A DNA stretch of 64,000 nucleotides, from the NCBI GenBank assembly GCA_028280445.1, contig JANQLU010000048.1, forward strand, positions 42,823 through 106,822, given 5' to 3'. This DNA is from Pirellulaceae bacterium (GTDB lineage Bacteria; Planctomycetota; Planctomycetia; Pirellulales; Pirellulaceae). Positions within the stretch are counted from its first letter, which is position 1. Each line of letters starts with the position of its first letter. Positions 36,962-47,600 of the stretch are shown here, in pieces. A program made the translations under genes and the position numbers. Below the pieces are notes generated by a model that was given only the letters and a program-made list of their open reading frames with translations, was not told the origin of the DNA and ran no database searches.

Positions 36962-39715
36962 TTACCGGAATTTGTCCAAGTGCTTTTTGAACAACAGATA
37001 ATCTTGCAAAATCCAGTAAGAGGCAGGCTGTTGCTTGATGAGCAAGTAACTTGCTTCGATATGTTGGGTGGGATTTTTGTCAAGCGTTTTTTTCAACGAC
37101 TTTTCCAATTTCGCAAAACTGCGTGGCTCCTCAGCCATTTCCAATGAAATTGCGCCACCGAATCCGTCAACGATTTTTTGATCGACACAAATGTAACCAC
37201 TTATAGCCCACATTGCGTCGGGGTTTGGAACTTCCGCGCGCTCAGGTCGCACGAAATTTTTTGTTAACATCACGGTCAATTCAATTCCCGATTCAGGGGT
37301 TTCCCGCGTGGCAATCATTTTGATTCCCGATGCGCCTGCAGGAAGTTGCTTGGTGATTTCGACCAAGATCGCAATCCACTCTTTCGCCTGCAATGGGCGA
37401 TCCTGGCATTTCAAAACCTGCTTTTTTAATTTGGCATCCAGCGGAACGGAGTCTTTGGCGAATTTGATGCTGGTCACCGTCGAAGCAAGTTGACTCGCAA
37501 GTTGTTTCAGGTCCTGATGCGCGGGATGTTTGCCATCCAACGTTTTGATTGTTTCCAAAACAGCGGGCAAGGCTCCGATTCCCAGTTTTTCGAGTTCGAT
37601 AGTGTCGCTTTGACGCTCTCGATCGTTTTTGGCGCTAACGATTGCCTGCAGTAGTGCCGAAGTTTTTGCTGATCGCAATCGAGTGATCTTGCGAGGTTTA
37701 AACTCGGCCAGTTTTGGCAAGCGATTTTTGCTGCGCCATTTATTGATTGCAACGATTCGCTGTTTTTCGCGTTTCTCGAAATTCCCCTTCAGGTCAAACT
37801 CGTATTTTTCAGGAAACCATCCGGCCAGGATCGCTGCTGAAATATCGCCGAGTCGCAAAGGAAAATCTCCCCGTTGTGATCCGCATTCCATGGCACGTAC
37901 CAGAACTGTTTCGATTGCTTTTTGCGTTTTGGGGCTGCGTTTAACGGTCTGTTCTGGAACATCAAACATCTCACCGATTTCAGTGGATGTCAATGAATTC
38001 GGATTGATCAAATTCACGACGATGTACATGCGAACATGAATCGGCAGTTCGGAAAATCGGTGCCCGAGCGCTTCAATTGCCTTTGGATTATTATGGATCG
38101 CCAGGAATTCAATAATCGATTTGACGTCGTCCGGAATCGAGAATTGACTGACATGTGGATTCATTCCTCGGGAAACGATTTTTTTCCATTCCTCAATCAT
38201 CGCATTCAACGCGGTTTGGGGATTCCAGCGATCAAGCTGATGGGCGGCGACAATTCTCGTGCTAAGGTGGCGAGCGTTCAACTGTTTTTTCAAAAACGGT
38301 GCGGCGTTATCCAGTTTACCTGCCAACTCAATTAACTGTTCAGATATCCATGTGCTTTGGCTGCTGTGGAAACCTTTGATGATTACCTTCAACGCTTCGT
38401 CCGGATACTCTTTGACCAAGCGTTTTGCGTAATTGACGGCGTAGTCATCACCATTGATGATTGCGTCAATCATGAATTGTTTTTCACCTTTGGCTTGAAT
38501 CTCCTTCCACCAAGCCTTGATTTCTGCCTGATTCGTAAAATATCGGCCGGCAATTTTGTCGAGAATGCGTCTAGCGCACTGGCCAACGCTCAAAACACGG
38601 GGTGGCGAATCAGGCATATAGGGATGACCAACGACAATAATTCGCGTCAGTCGTTTGTCGTCGAGTGCTTTGATGAGTTGGGGCACTGCATGAAACCCAG
38701 CTTGCGCCAGTTGAATTGCTGGAACCAATGCCAGTTTTTCATTTTTCGATTTTTTCTCGTTGGATTCATGCAAGGGTTCGCCGTCGGTACCATTCCAAAT
38801 CAAATCTGCGAAGTACTTTCCTCTCCACAAAGTTCCGCCTTGATCCCGCAATTGAAAAATGAGTTCGGCAATTCTGGCTTGAGCGCTTTTTGGTTTTTGA
38901 CCTTCCAGTTTTTTGTGTGTCGCGTCTTCTTCGATCATTTTGGTGAGTATTGCCACCATTTCTTTGACCCATTTGATATGAGTGGATTCTGCGAATCGAA
39001 TTTGAAATATCTTGAACTCCCGTAGAATTTTTCTGCGCGATTTACTGCGATCACCAAAATAACGGACCAACCTCGCTCGCATCGAGTTTTCGAGTTCTGC
39101 GGATAAAGATTTTTGAAAAGAAATTTTTGGCAGACTTGCGTCACGGCTTCGCGAGGCCACAGTTTTTGCAATTGCTATTAGGCGAGCAGCCTCTTTCGTT
39201 TTTCGATTCTCAAAACATGCTTTGGCCAACACAAACAATTGATCGACGTCGTTTATCGGGGGGGGAGGCTGCAACGCTAATAAAGGACCGGTGGGCATTT
39301 CGTAAGCAAGATGTTGGTCGAATACAACCTTTGTAAATTCCGCCAACCCTGTTTTTTCAAATTTCACCACGAGATGCGCAGGAGTTTTGGCGGGCGTTTT
39401 TACGAATGTCCTTTTGTCGAGCTTCAATGTTATGACTGTGAAATTTTTCTCCGTTTCGTTGAGCAAGAAACCGTGAACAAAAGTGTTTTTAGGACGGTGC
39501 TTTTCGATTTGGGTCCACAGCCCCGTTGAGACTTTGACAAAAGGACGTTTTTCAAAATTCGCGTAGTCGAGTTGGTCAAACCAATTGAAATTAGATTTGT
39601 CTTCGTCAGTCAGTTGAGAAACGGCTGTCGAATTGAAAATGCCAGCACCAATGCAGAATGCCATCTGCAAAATGAGCACGATTTGAGCACGGGCAGGCCT
39701 AACTGTTGATGTCAT
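36962..39715 (-). CDS. Large secreted HEAT-like protein, unknown
   Basis: 917 aa from ATG 39715, preceded by GGAG (a frame start 24 nt earlier is also possible). An N-terminal hydrophobic signal (IVLILQMAFCIGAGIF) is followed by about 120 residues of beta structure. The rest is helical with repeated HEAT-like pairs (for example AGFHAVPQLIKALDDKRLTR, FLKKQLNARHLSTRIVAAHQ and LEKLGIGALPAVLETIKTLD). HEAT repeats bind proteins. Same strand as the sulfatases, about 170 nt upstream of them. Function unknown. Confidence 0.7.
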   Translation of the reverse strand: MTSTVRPARAQIVLILQMAFCIGAGIFNSTAVSQLTDEDKSNFNWFDQLDYANFEKRPFVKVSTGLWTQIEKHRPKNTFVHGFLLNETEKNFTVITLKLDKRTFVKTPAKTPAHLVVKFEKTGLAEFTKVVFDQHLAYEMPTGPLLALQPPPPINDVDQLFVLAKACFENRKTKEAARLIAIAKTVASRSRDASLPKISFQKSLSAELENSMRARLVRYFGDRSKSRRKILREFKIFQIRFAESTHIKWVKEMVAILTKMIEEDATHKKLEGQKPKSAQARIAELIFQLRDQGGTLWRGKYFADLIWNGTDGEPLHESNEKKSKNEKLALVPAIQLAQAGFHAVPQLIKALDDKRLTRIIVVGHPYMPDSPPRVLSVGQCARRILDKIAGRYFTNQAEIKAWWKEIQAKGEKQFMIDAIINGDDYAVNYAKRLVKEYPDEALKVIIKGFHSSQSTWISEQLIELAGKLDNAAPFLKKQLNARHLSTRIVAAHQLDRWNPQTALNAMIEEWKKIVSRGMNPHVSQFSIPDDVKSIIEFLAIHNNPKAIEALGHRFSELPIHVRMYIVVNLINPNSLTSTEIGEMFDVPEQTVKRSPKTQKAIETVLVRAMECGSQRGDFPLRLGDISAAILAGWFPEKYEFDLKGNFEKREKQRIVAINKWRSKNRLPKLAEFKPRKITRLRSAKTSALLQAIVSAKNDRERQSDTIELEKLGIGALPAVLETIKTLDGKHPAHQDLKQLASQLASTVTSIKFAKDSVPLDAKLKKQVLKCQDRPLQAKEWIAILVEITKQLPAGASGIKMIATRETPESGIELTVMLTKNFVRPERAEVPNPDAMWAISGYICVDQKIVDGFGGAISLEMAEEPRSFAKLEKSLKKTLDKNPTQHIEASYLLIKQQPASYWILQDYLLFKKHLDKFR

Positions 39716-40074
39716 GATAGACTCCGATGTATTCGACAACCCAAAGTAGCGTTGATTAATTTTGTGCGGCTAGCGCCTCGCCGCTCAACTCAAATTCACG
39801 CTTTCCGATTTAATCAACACGACCTGGTGACATTCTTTTCACGCATTTGGGAATTCGTGCCTTATTTATCTTAACATTCAAAACTCAAACGCACACACAT
39901 CAATAATTAATGTGAATTTCTCTGTAACGCGACGCGTTCTCTGTCTCGTGAGATTGTGATTCCGCAGTTCAGAGAGGGTGGGTGCAACGTGGCGATGTGG
40001 TGGTACAATTCGTGCCATTCCAGACCGGTTGCTTTGTCAATGTTGCGTAAAACAACCATTTCTTGCAAACAAAT
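39716..40074. other. Divergent intergenic region
   Basis: About 360 nt between the leftward HEAT-like gene and the rightward methyltransferase. A half family A unit (GCGGCTAGCGCCTCGCCGCT) lies at 39766-39787, flanked on both sides by the family-associated GTTGATTAA/TTTAATCAAC. No other feature seen. Confidence 0.55.
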
Positions 40075-40956
40075 ATGAAACTCAAGGCAGATCCCAAGAT
40101 CAAATCAAAAAAATTGCAGATTGGTGATGGTCCTGCCATCCATTGCTTGGCGGGATCGCTTGCCGAGTCACGATTCGTTTATTGCGAAGTGTTCATAGAC
40201 CGACTTTACGCCCAACATCAAATCACGCTCAATCGAGGCGATTGCGTTTTTGATGTCGGCGCGAATGTTGGAATGTTTTCAACGTTTGCCGCCAACGAAG
40301 CTCAACAACTGACAATTTTTGCCTTTGAACCCGTGCCACCAATCTTTGAGTTGCTCCAACGGAATTTGGAGTGTCTTTCGTCAGACAGTCATACATTGCA
40401 TTTGCTGCCGTTTGGATTGTCGGATCAGGCTGGGCAACACGAAATTGCATTTTTTCCTCGTTCGCCAGCTAATTCCACGCGGTACATCGAACACAAAGAT
40501 TCCGAAGCGAAAATCGTCAGCCAACATTTACGACTCCGTGATATTTGGAATTACAACAAAATTGGCTTCTTCAGCCTCCTGGTGCTTTATCCGTTTCGCA
40601 AGTTGATTGTGCGCAAGCATTTGCAAAAGTCATTTCGTAGACCAACGTCGTTCACCGTCGACTTTCGGACGCTGAATGATATCATCGAGTCCCGCGCCGT
40701 TGATACAATTCATTTGCTCAAAATCGACGTCGAAGGAAGCGAGTTTGATGTGTTGAGCGGTTTGTCGGACGAAAACTGGAATCGAATTCAACAAATTGTC
40801 ATCGAAGTGTCGCCGAGCAAGGCGAAATTAGTGCCACAACTGACGGCAGACCTGATCCAACGAGGTTTTGCAAACGTCAATATCGAAAGCATGGGCTACG
40901 ATCGTTTTATCGCTGATTCTAAACTCCCATGTAACATCTACGCCGTTCGTCAGTAA
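40075..40956 (+). CDS. FkbM-family methyltransferase
   Basis: 293 aa from ATG 40075 (a TTG 12 nt upstream is less likely). SAM-binding Rossmann core: CVFDVGANVGMFSTFAA (motif I), FAFEPVPPIFELLQRNL (motif II), and HLLKIDVEGSEFDVLSGL, the FkbM signature. A basic insert (about 165-195, FRKLIVRKHLQKSFRR) precedes the second half. FkbM enzymes O-methylate sugars or polyketides. No glycan cluster is adjacent, so the acceptor is unknown. Confidence 0.88.
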   Translation: MKLKADPKIKSKKLQIGDGPAIHCLAGSLAESRFVYCEVFIDRLYAQHQITLNRGDCVFDVGANVGMFSTFAANEAQQLTIFAFEPVPPIFELLQRNLECLSSDSHTLHLLPFGLSDQAGQHEIAFFPRSPANSTRYIEHKDSEAKIVSQHLRLRDIWNYNKIGFFSLLVLYPFRKLIVRKHLQKSFRRPTSFTVDFRTLNDIIESRAVDTIHLLKIDVEGSEFDVLSGLSDENWNRIQQIVIEVSPSKAKLVPQLTADLIQRGFANVNIESMGYDRFIADSKLPCNIYAVRQ

Positions 40957-41689
40957 AACTTTGCTGTTTGTTGTGTTAGGGCAATTAGTTTTATTGTGGT
41001 TTACAATGATTGGTTTCTGACAAATCATCTAGCACACGGGCACAAATTGCGAATCGATAGAGGAAATTGGCTCACGCAGAGCCGCAGGGACGCAGAGAAG
41101 AGAAAACGAAATACAAGTCACCGAGATCTGCCAAACAACTATTAATGCACTTTTTTTGCCGTACTTCATGAACTCATGAATTAAAAACCCTCTGCGTCTC
41201 TGCGCCTCTGCGTGAGCTTTTCGCATTTTTTTTGCAATCATGACTCACGTTAAACGAACGCCACAAAGTTATTTCCACCGAAAATCAGATGGCTCAAAAA
41301 ACACAAGACAACGCTCGACGTTCCCTCGAAAAAAATGAAATTACATTCATATTCGATATTCGAATTTCTCCCTTTCGCGCGATAAAACGGCCTGGAAGGC
41401 CTGGATGAATGCCTTGGCTGTACTGATCTGTTAATAAAGCGAGCGGATAGGCACCGTCAAACGCGATGGCTGTGCATCAATTCAGCAGTCTGTCGCTTTT
41501 TTCGCCAGCATTTTCTTGACGATTCGGCACTTTTCAGATTTTGGAACCCAAACCCGGTAAAACACGTCTCATGTCCAGACACATCTATCGGGGATGCTGA
41601 CGGTCATAGATGAACTACACTACATGAGCGGTAAACACCTCGATTTCAGCTGTCAACTTCGGCGCAAATCTCAGATTTAGGAATCCAAA
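40957..41689. other. Long intergenic region
   Basis: About 730 nt. The first part holds the family E pair 41071-41216. The remainder (41220-41689) has no recognised gene; a possible hairpin base AAAGCGA/TCGCTTT followed by TTTTT at about 41436-41501 could be a weak terminator or a small RNA end. The A2M promoter should be here. Confidence 0.5.
41071..41216. repeat. Family E inverted-repeat pair
   Basis: CTCACGCAGAGCCGCAGGGA at 41071 and CTCTGCGTCTCTGCGCCTCT to about 41216, with about 92 nt of AT-rich interior. Confidence 0.85.
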
Positions 41690-44600
41690 ATGTCTAGATT
41701 TAAAACTCATTTCGCAACGGCACCGGCAATTTTCATCGTGACTTTGATGCTGTTGTCCGCCCATTTATTTGCCGCCAGCCATATCACGGACGAAAAAAAA
41801 CCTGATCCGCTGCAAGATGCCAAAGCTGCGATGCGTGCCGCCAATTATGCCGACGCCATTCGGTTGATTGATATCGCACTCAAAGAAAAATTGGAGAATG
41901 CCGACGAAGCGTGGTATCTCAAATCGCTCGCGCATTTCTATTCAAACCAATATACGGAATCGACCGACGCCTCGTCCAAAATCATCAGCGATTTTGGAGA
42001 ATCGAGCTGGTTTCGTAAAGCTCGTTTTCTCAAAGCCCGCGCCTTGGTCGCTCAACGAAAATTCAAGGAAGCCGAGCTCATTTATGAAGCGGAAGCCGAA
42101 CGGCTTTTGTCATCGACTCGAAAGCATGAAATTGCGTCAGTGATCATCAAATTCGCCGAAGCGCTTTCGAAAAAACCAGGACCAAACGAACTCGATCTGC
42201 CACCACCGGACTTTAACAAAGCTTACAAACTTTACGGACAAGTTTTGACCATGGAAATAGGTCGTCCGCTGCGCGACAAAGTCATGTTTCAGCAAGCCCG
42301 CGCTATTTTTCAAGCCCGCAACTACGGTGCGGCGATCAATCATTTCCGCGCTTATCTGGCAGAATTTGATCCGGATTGGACTGGAAACGTCGGGTCCGTC
42401 GCTCGGATGTCAAATCGAAAACGGGAAAATCCAAAACCGGCTGGCAAACACATTTTGCAAGCCCGCTTTCATCTCGTCGATGCTCAAGTCAAAGCGAATC
42501 AAAAATCAATCGCCCGCGTCAACGCCGAAGATCTGTTGAAAATGTTGAAAGCCACTGACGACGACAAACTAAATAAACTCCAATCCGACACAGCATGGTT
42601 GTTGGTTCTATCGTACTCGATGCCCAATCCCGCTCTGTCCGAATTAGAAAAAGCCGTTTCCGTCGCGCGCGATTTTGCCAAAGACTATCCGGGACATCCA
42701 CGTTCGGTTCAAGCGGCGTGGTTGATTCCAAACTCGTACTCCGCCCGTGGCTACGCCGACAAAGCGATCGCCGAGTTTGAAAAATTCATCAAAGGCGACG
42801 GATTTACGCTTCCAGCAGGTGACAAAGCGACCGATAAACTCGACGATCTCAAACTGTCACCCGCCGAGCTGCGCGACCAATGGCAAAAACTAGCGATGTT
42901 TCAAATTGGCCAGATCCGTTACCGACAAAAAGAATACGATCAAGCGATCGATATTTTCAACAAATACATCAACCGTTTTCCCAACGGTCCCAATTGGGCC
43001 AATTGCCAACGAAATATTGTTGATGCGCGGTATTTCGCAGCATTGGAATTGACCACCGAAAAAAAACACGATCAAGCTCGCACGAAATTCGAAGAATTCC
43101 TGACAAAACATCCATTGGATTCACGCGCTCCGCAAATCCTGTTTTTGTTTGGACAAATGGATTTTGTCAAAGCCATGGAATTGGAGTCGGACAAAGCGGA
43201 CAAGAAAAAAATTGATGCCGCGTATCGAGCAACCATTGATCGCTGGCAACGACTCGTCAGCAAATATCCAGGCACTCAACAATCGTCGTTGGCGCTTTAT
43301 CGCATCGCGATGATCTACGAAGAAAAACTTGGTGAATTGGACAATGCTCTGCAAGCTTATCGTCGTTTGAATTGGGGCCGATCCGCAGCCAACGCGCGAT
43401 TGCGAGTCGCCAAGATGACTGAAAAACACCTGACGGTAACCACCGAGCGAAAATACCGCACCGACGAATCGGTGTTCGTCAAACTCAATTCACGCAACCT
43501 CAAAAAAGTCAAAGTCAAACAGTACTTTCTCGACCTCGAAGCCTATTTCCGAAAAACGCATTCGGTCGGTCGGGTCGATGCTCTCGACATCGACTTGATT
43601 CAGCCTGACAAAACCTGGGAAGTCAATATTGATGCCTACGCCAAATACACGCCGATCGAACAGACTGTCGAAATTCCGTTTGGCGATCGCAAGGCGGGTG
43701 TTTGTTTGATCAATGTTTCAACCGACGATTTACAAGCGACAACGTTAGTCATTCGCAGTGATATCGATGTCATCGTCAAAAGTTCGCGCCGCGAAGTTCT
43801 GGTGTTTGTCCAAAACATGCTTGCCGGTAAGCCAGCCAAAGACGTCAATTTGTTGGTCAGCGATGGAAAATCTGTATTCGCGACCGGTAAAACGGACAAG
43901 GACGGAATCTTTCGCGGCAAGTTCGACAAATTGAAATCGGCCAACGATGTTCGCGTGTTCGCTTTTGAAAATGGCTCCGTTGCCTCGAATCTGCTTAACC
44001 TCAATGGACTGAAATTCAGCAGCGGCCTTTCACCCAAAGGTTACATTTACACCGATCGCCCTGCCTATCAACCAGGACAAACGGTTAAACTGCGCGGCAT
44101 CATCCGCGATGTGGCTGACGGTGTATACGTGGCACCGAAAGACGAAAAATATTTTGTGCAAATCTCCGATTCCGCTGGCCGCGTTCTTTGGACTCAACCT
44201 GTAACACTCAATGAATTTGGTTCATTTCATACGGAATTTCCGCTCGACGGACGAACACCGTTGGGCAATTACACGATTGCTGTCAGCAAGCCCGATTGTG
44301 GGACGTACGCATCAAATTTCTATGTTCAGAAATTCAAACTCGAAAAATTGAAGCTGGAAATCGAATCGGATCAAAAAGTTTACTTCCGCGGTGAAAAAGT
44401 AAAACTGACGGTCAAGGCAAATTATTATTGGGGACAACCCGTCGCCAAAAAATCGATTCGCTATTCATTGCCCGATGGTCGAATTCTGGTCGGAAAAACG
44501 GATGACCAGGGTCAACTGAAATTCGAATTTGATACGACCGGCATGCTCAGCGGTACACGGCTGAATTTCCAGGCGTCGATCGAAGGAGAAAACGTCTCGG

Positions 44601-47600
44601 CAAATCACGGTGTCATGCTGGCAACCCAAGGTTTTGTCATCAAGGTAAAACCGAATCGTAAACTCGTCTTGTCCGGTGAACCGCTCGATATCGAAATTCA
44701 AACCAACACTCCCGATGGCAAACCTGTCGGCCGCGAGTTAACGATGACGGTGTTGCGTCGATCAATGGCCAAAGCCAATCAAGTCACGGCAGGTGTCCCT
44801 TGGATTAAATCGACAAGCCAGGCGACCGAAGAAAAAACGGTGATCGAACGCAAAGTTACGACGGACGAAAAAACTGGCAAAGTGACCATCAACCTCGCCG
44901 ACAAAGCACTCCAGGACGGCGGTCAATACATCATTCGTGTCAGCGGTGAAGATCGTTTTAAACAAGTGGTATCAGGCCAGTCGGCGTATTTCGTTTCCGA
45001 CGATGAAGATAAAACAAAGCTTCGATTTTTTGCAAAAACAGACACGCTTCAGGTCGGTCGCAAATCGGATCTGCGCCTGCATTCGCGTGTCGATGCAAAA
45101 TTGGCACTCGTTACGTTCGAAGGCGAAACGATCATCGGCCATCGCATCCTGCCTTTGAAAAAAGGCTACAACCCGATCTCATTGGATATCGATCACGAAC
45201 ATTTTCCAAATTTCCGCGTGGCGGTTTCGATGATGGATGATCGCACGCTCCGCGCGGCACACAAAGATTTTAAAGTTCAACGTCAACTCAATGTGGCCGT
45301 CAAACCGCTCGCCGAAAGTTATCAACCCGGACAAACGGGCAAAGTCCAATTGAAAATCACGGACCAACTCGGTCGACCCGTCCGCGGTGAATTATCGCTT
45401 TCACTGGTGGATGAAGCACTGTTTGCCATGTTTGCCGATTCAACGCCAGACATCTTGCAGTTTTTCCAAAACGACGCTTATCGGTATGCAGAATTTCGAT
45501 TGGGTAGCTCATGCAATTTCAGCTACACCGCAACCACGCGCAAAGTGTTAAAAGAATACACCACCGAACTGCATCGCCTCCAGGAACAGACACTGGCAGA
45601 TGTAAAAATGAAACAACTTGAAAAACAACTTCAATCTCAGTCAGAGGTTGCCAAAATATTGAGTATTAACAAAGAACTCAATGAAATGCGGAAACGCAGA
45701 ATTGACAAAGGTATCGTGTTGGCACCCAAAGCAGCCGATCGCGATTTCGAAAGTCCTATGCTGCAACCCGCCGCACCGGGTGTCGACGATCCAAACGGGT
45801 TCGGACCGGGGAATATGAACCCGGGTAAACCCAATCGATCCAATTCCAGAGGAGGCAAACGCCGCGCGGATGGAAAAGATCGATTCAGAAACTCCAAAGG
45901 GGGGCAGGGACAAACGCAACCACCGCGACAAGAATTGCCCGAAGCCGGTTGGTGGAATGGATCGATTGTCACCAATGAAAAAGGTGAAGCCGAAGTTGAA
46001 ATTCCGATGCCCGACACAACCACCCAGTGGCGGTTGACCGCACGCGGTGCCACGGTCAAAACCCTCGTCGGACAATCCACTGCAAACGTTTTGACGCGCA
46101 AAGATTTCTTTGTTTCCATCAAATCTCGACGTCAATTGATGGAAGGCGATTCACTCAACGTAATCGTCCGCTCGCACAACTTGACCGATTACACCGGTGG
46201 CGTGAAATTGAAATTGACGTTCTTTGGTGGAGATAAATTTGAAAACAAACTTGCCGAACGAACCATCGACGCCACCATTGCCAAACAAGGAGTCGTCGAA
46301 AGTGTGTTTGATTCTGTTAAAGTCCCCACGGCTTCCAGAATCAAAATCCAGGTTGATGCGACTGCTGGCGACCTGACCGACTCGCTCGCCACGATCGTTC
46401 CAGTTCGACCCTGGGGTTTGGAATTCGCCGCGCAAACCGGTGGCACATCCAAAGGTGACGCGACAGCAATTGTCAATCTTCCGGGCGGCCGCGATTATTC
46501 AACACGATGGATGACCATTTCGATTGGCGCGAATCTGCAGCGCAGTATCATCGACATGGCGATCCGGCCTGGCACGCGACATCTCCATCCCGAACTAACA
46601 TCACGTTGCATTTTCCCACCGCCGCCAAGTTGGGGACGCACGCCTGGTAGCGATTTGTTAGCCGTCGTTGCTGCACTCGATTACGCGCAACAAGTAAAAG
46701 CGCCCATTGCCGATATCAACGAACTTCAGCAGCGCGCTCGCAGCCTGGTCAGCACGTTGGTCGTGACTCAACGAAACGACGGCGCTTGGACTTGGCGTGG
46801 AAGTCACAACAATACGGATTGGGCCGTCGCTTCGACCAGCTTCTGGGCGCTTTGCGAAGCGAAAAAACTGGGCATCAAAGTCAACGACAACGCTTTTGCC
46901 AAGGCACAGAACTATTTGAAAAACCGATTCAAGTCGGTGAGTCAAAATGACAATGACGCAAAATCAATCATCTTGCATGCACTCAGTTGTAATAATGCAG
47001 CCGATTTTGCACACGTTAATCGTATTCATCGCGAACGCAACAGCCTCAGCGCGCCCGCGTTGGCTTACACCGCGCTGGCATTTATCAATCTGAAACGCAG
47101 CGATTTCGCCAAAGAGTTGATTGATTTGATTGAAGCCAAAAATGAAAAACTGAACTCCCGTACGGTTTGGATGGGCAGCAAGCGGCATCCTTGGATGAAC
47201 GACCGGGTCGAAGCGACCGCCGTTGCCGCTTTAGCCATGATGAAAGTGCGACCGGAATCAGAAAAAATCGAACAAGCCATCAAATTCCTGTTGCATCGAC
47301 AAGGCGCTTGGGGATTTTCGCCCGCCAAAGCACATGGGCCGGCCATCACGGCACTGTGTTATTACTATCGCAAAGGAAAATTCGCGACTAACGATTATGA
47401 ACTCGAAATCAAAGTGAATGGAAAAGCGTTCACGTCGATTATCAGCAAAAAATCACTCGGAAATTTGCTGTTGTCGGTTCCGAACGATCTGTTGGCCGAC
47501 GGCGAAAACACCGTCGAATTCAATGTCAAAGGCCGCGGTGAGTTCACTTATGCCGTTTCGATGCGAGGGTTCTCCAAAGACTTAAAAGATCCCAACAGCT

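Noticed and set aside
41289..41408. 39-codon frame upstream of the A2M gene
   Set aside because: No ribosome site and no recognisable composition; short frames of this size are expected by chance.
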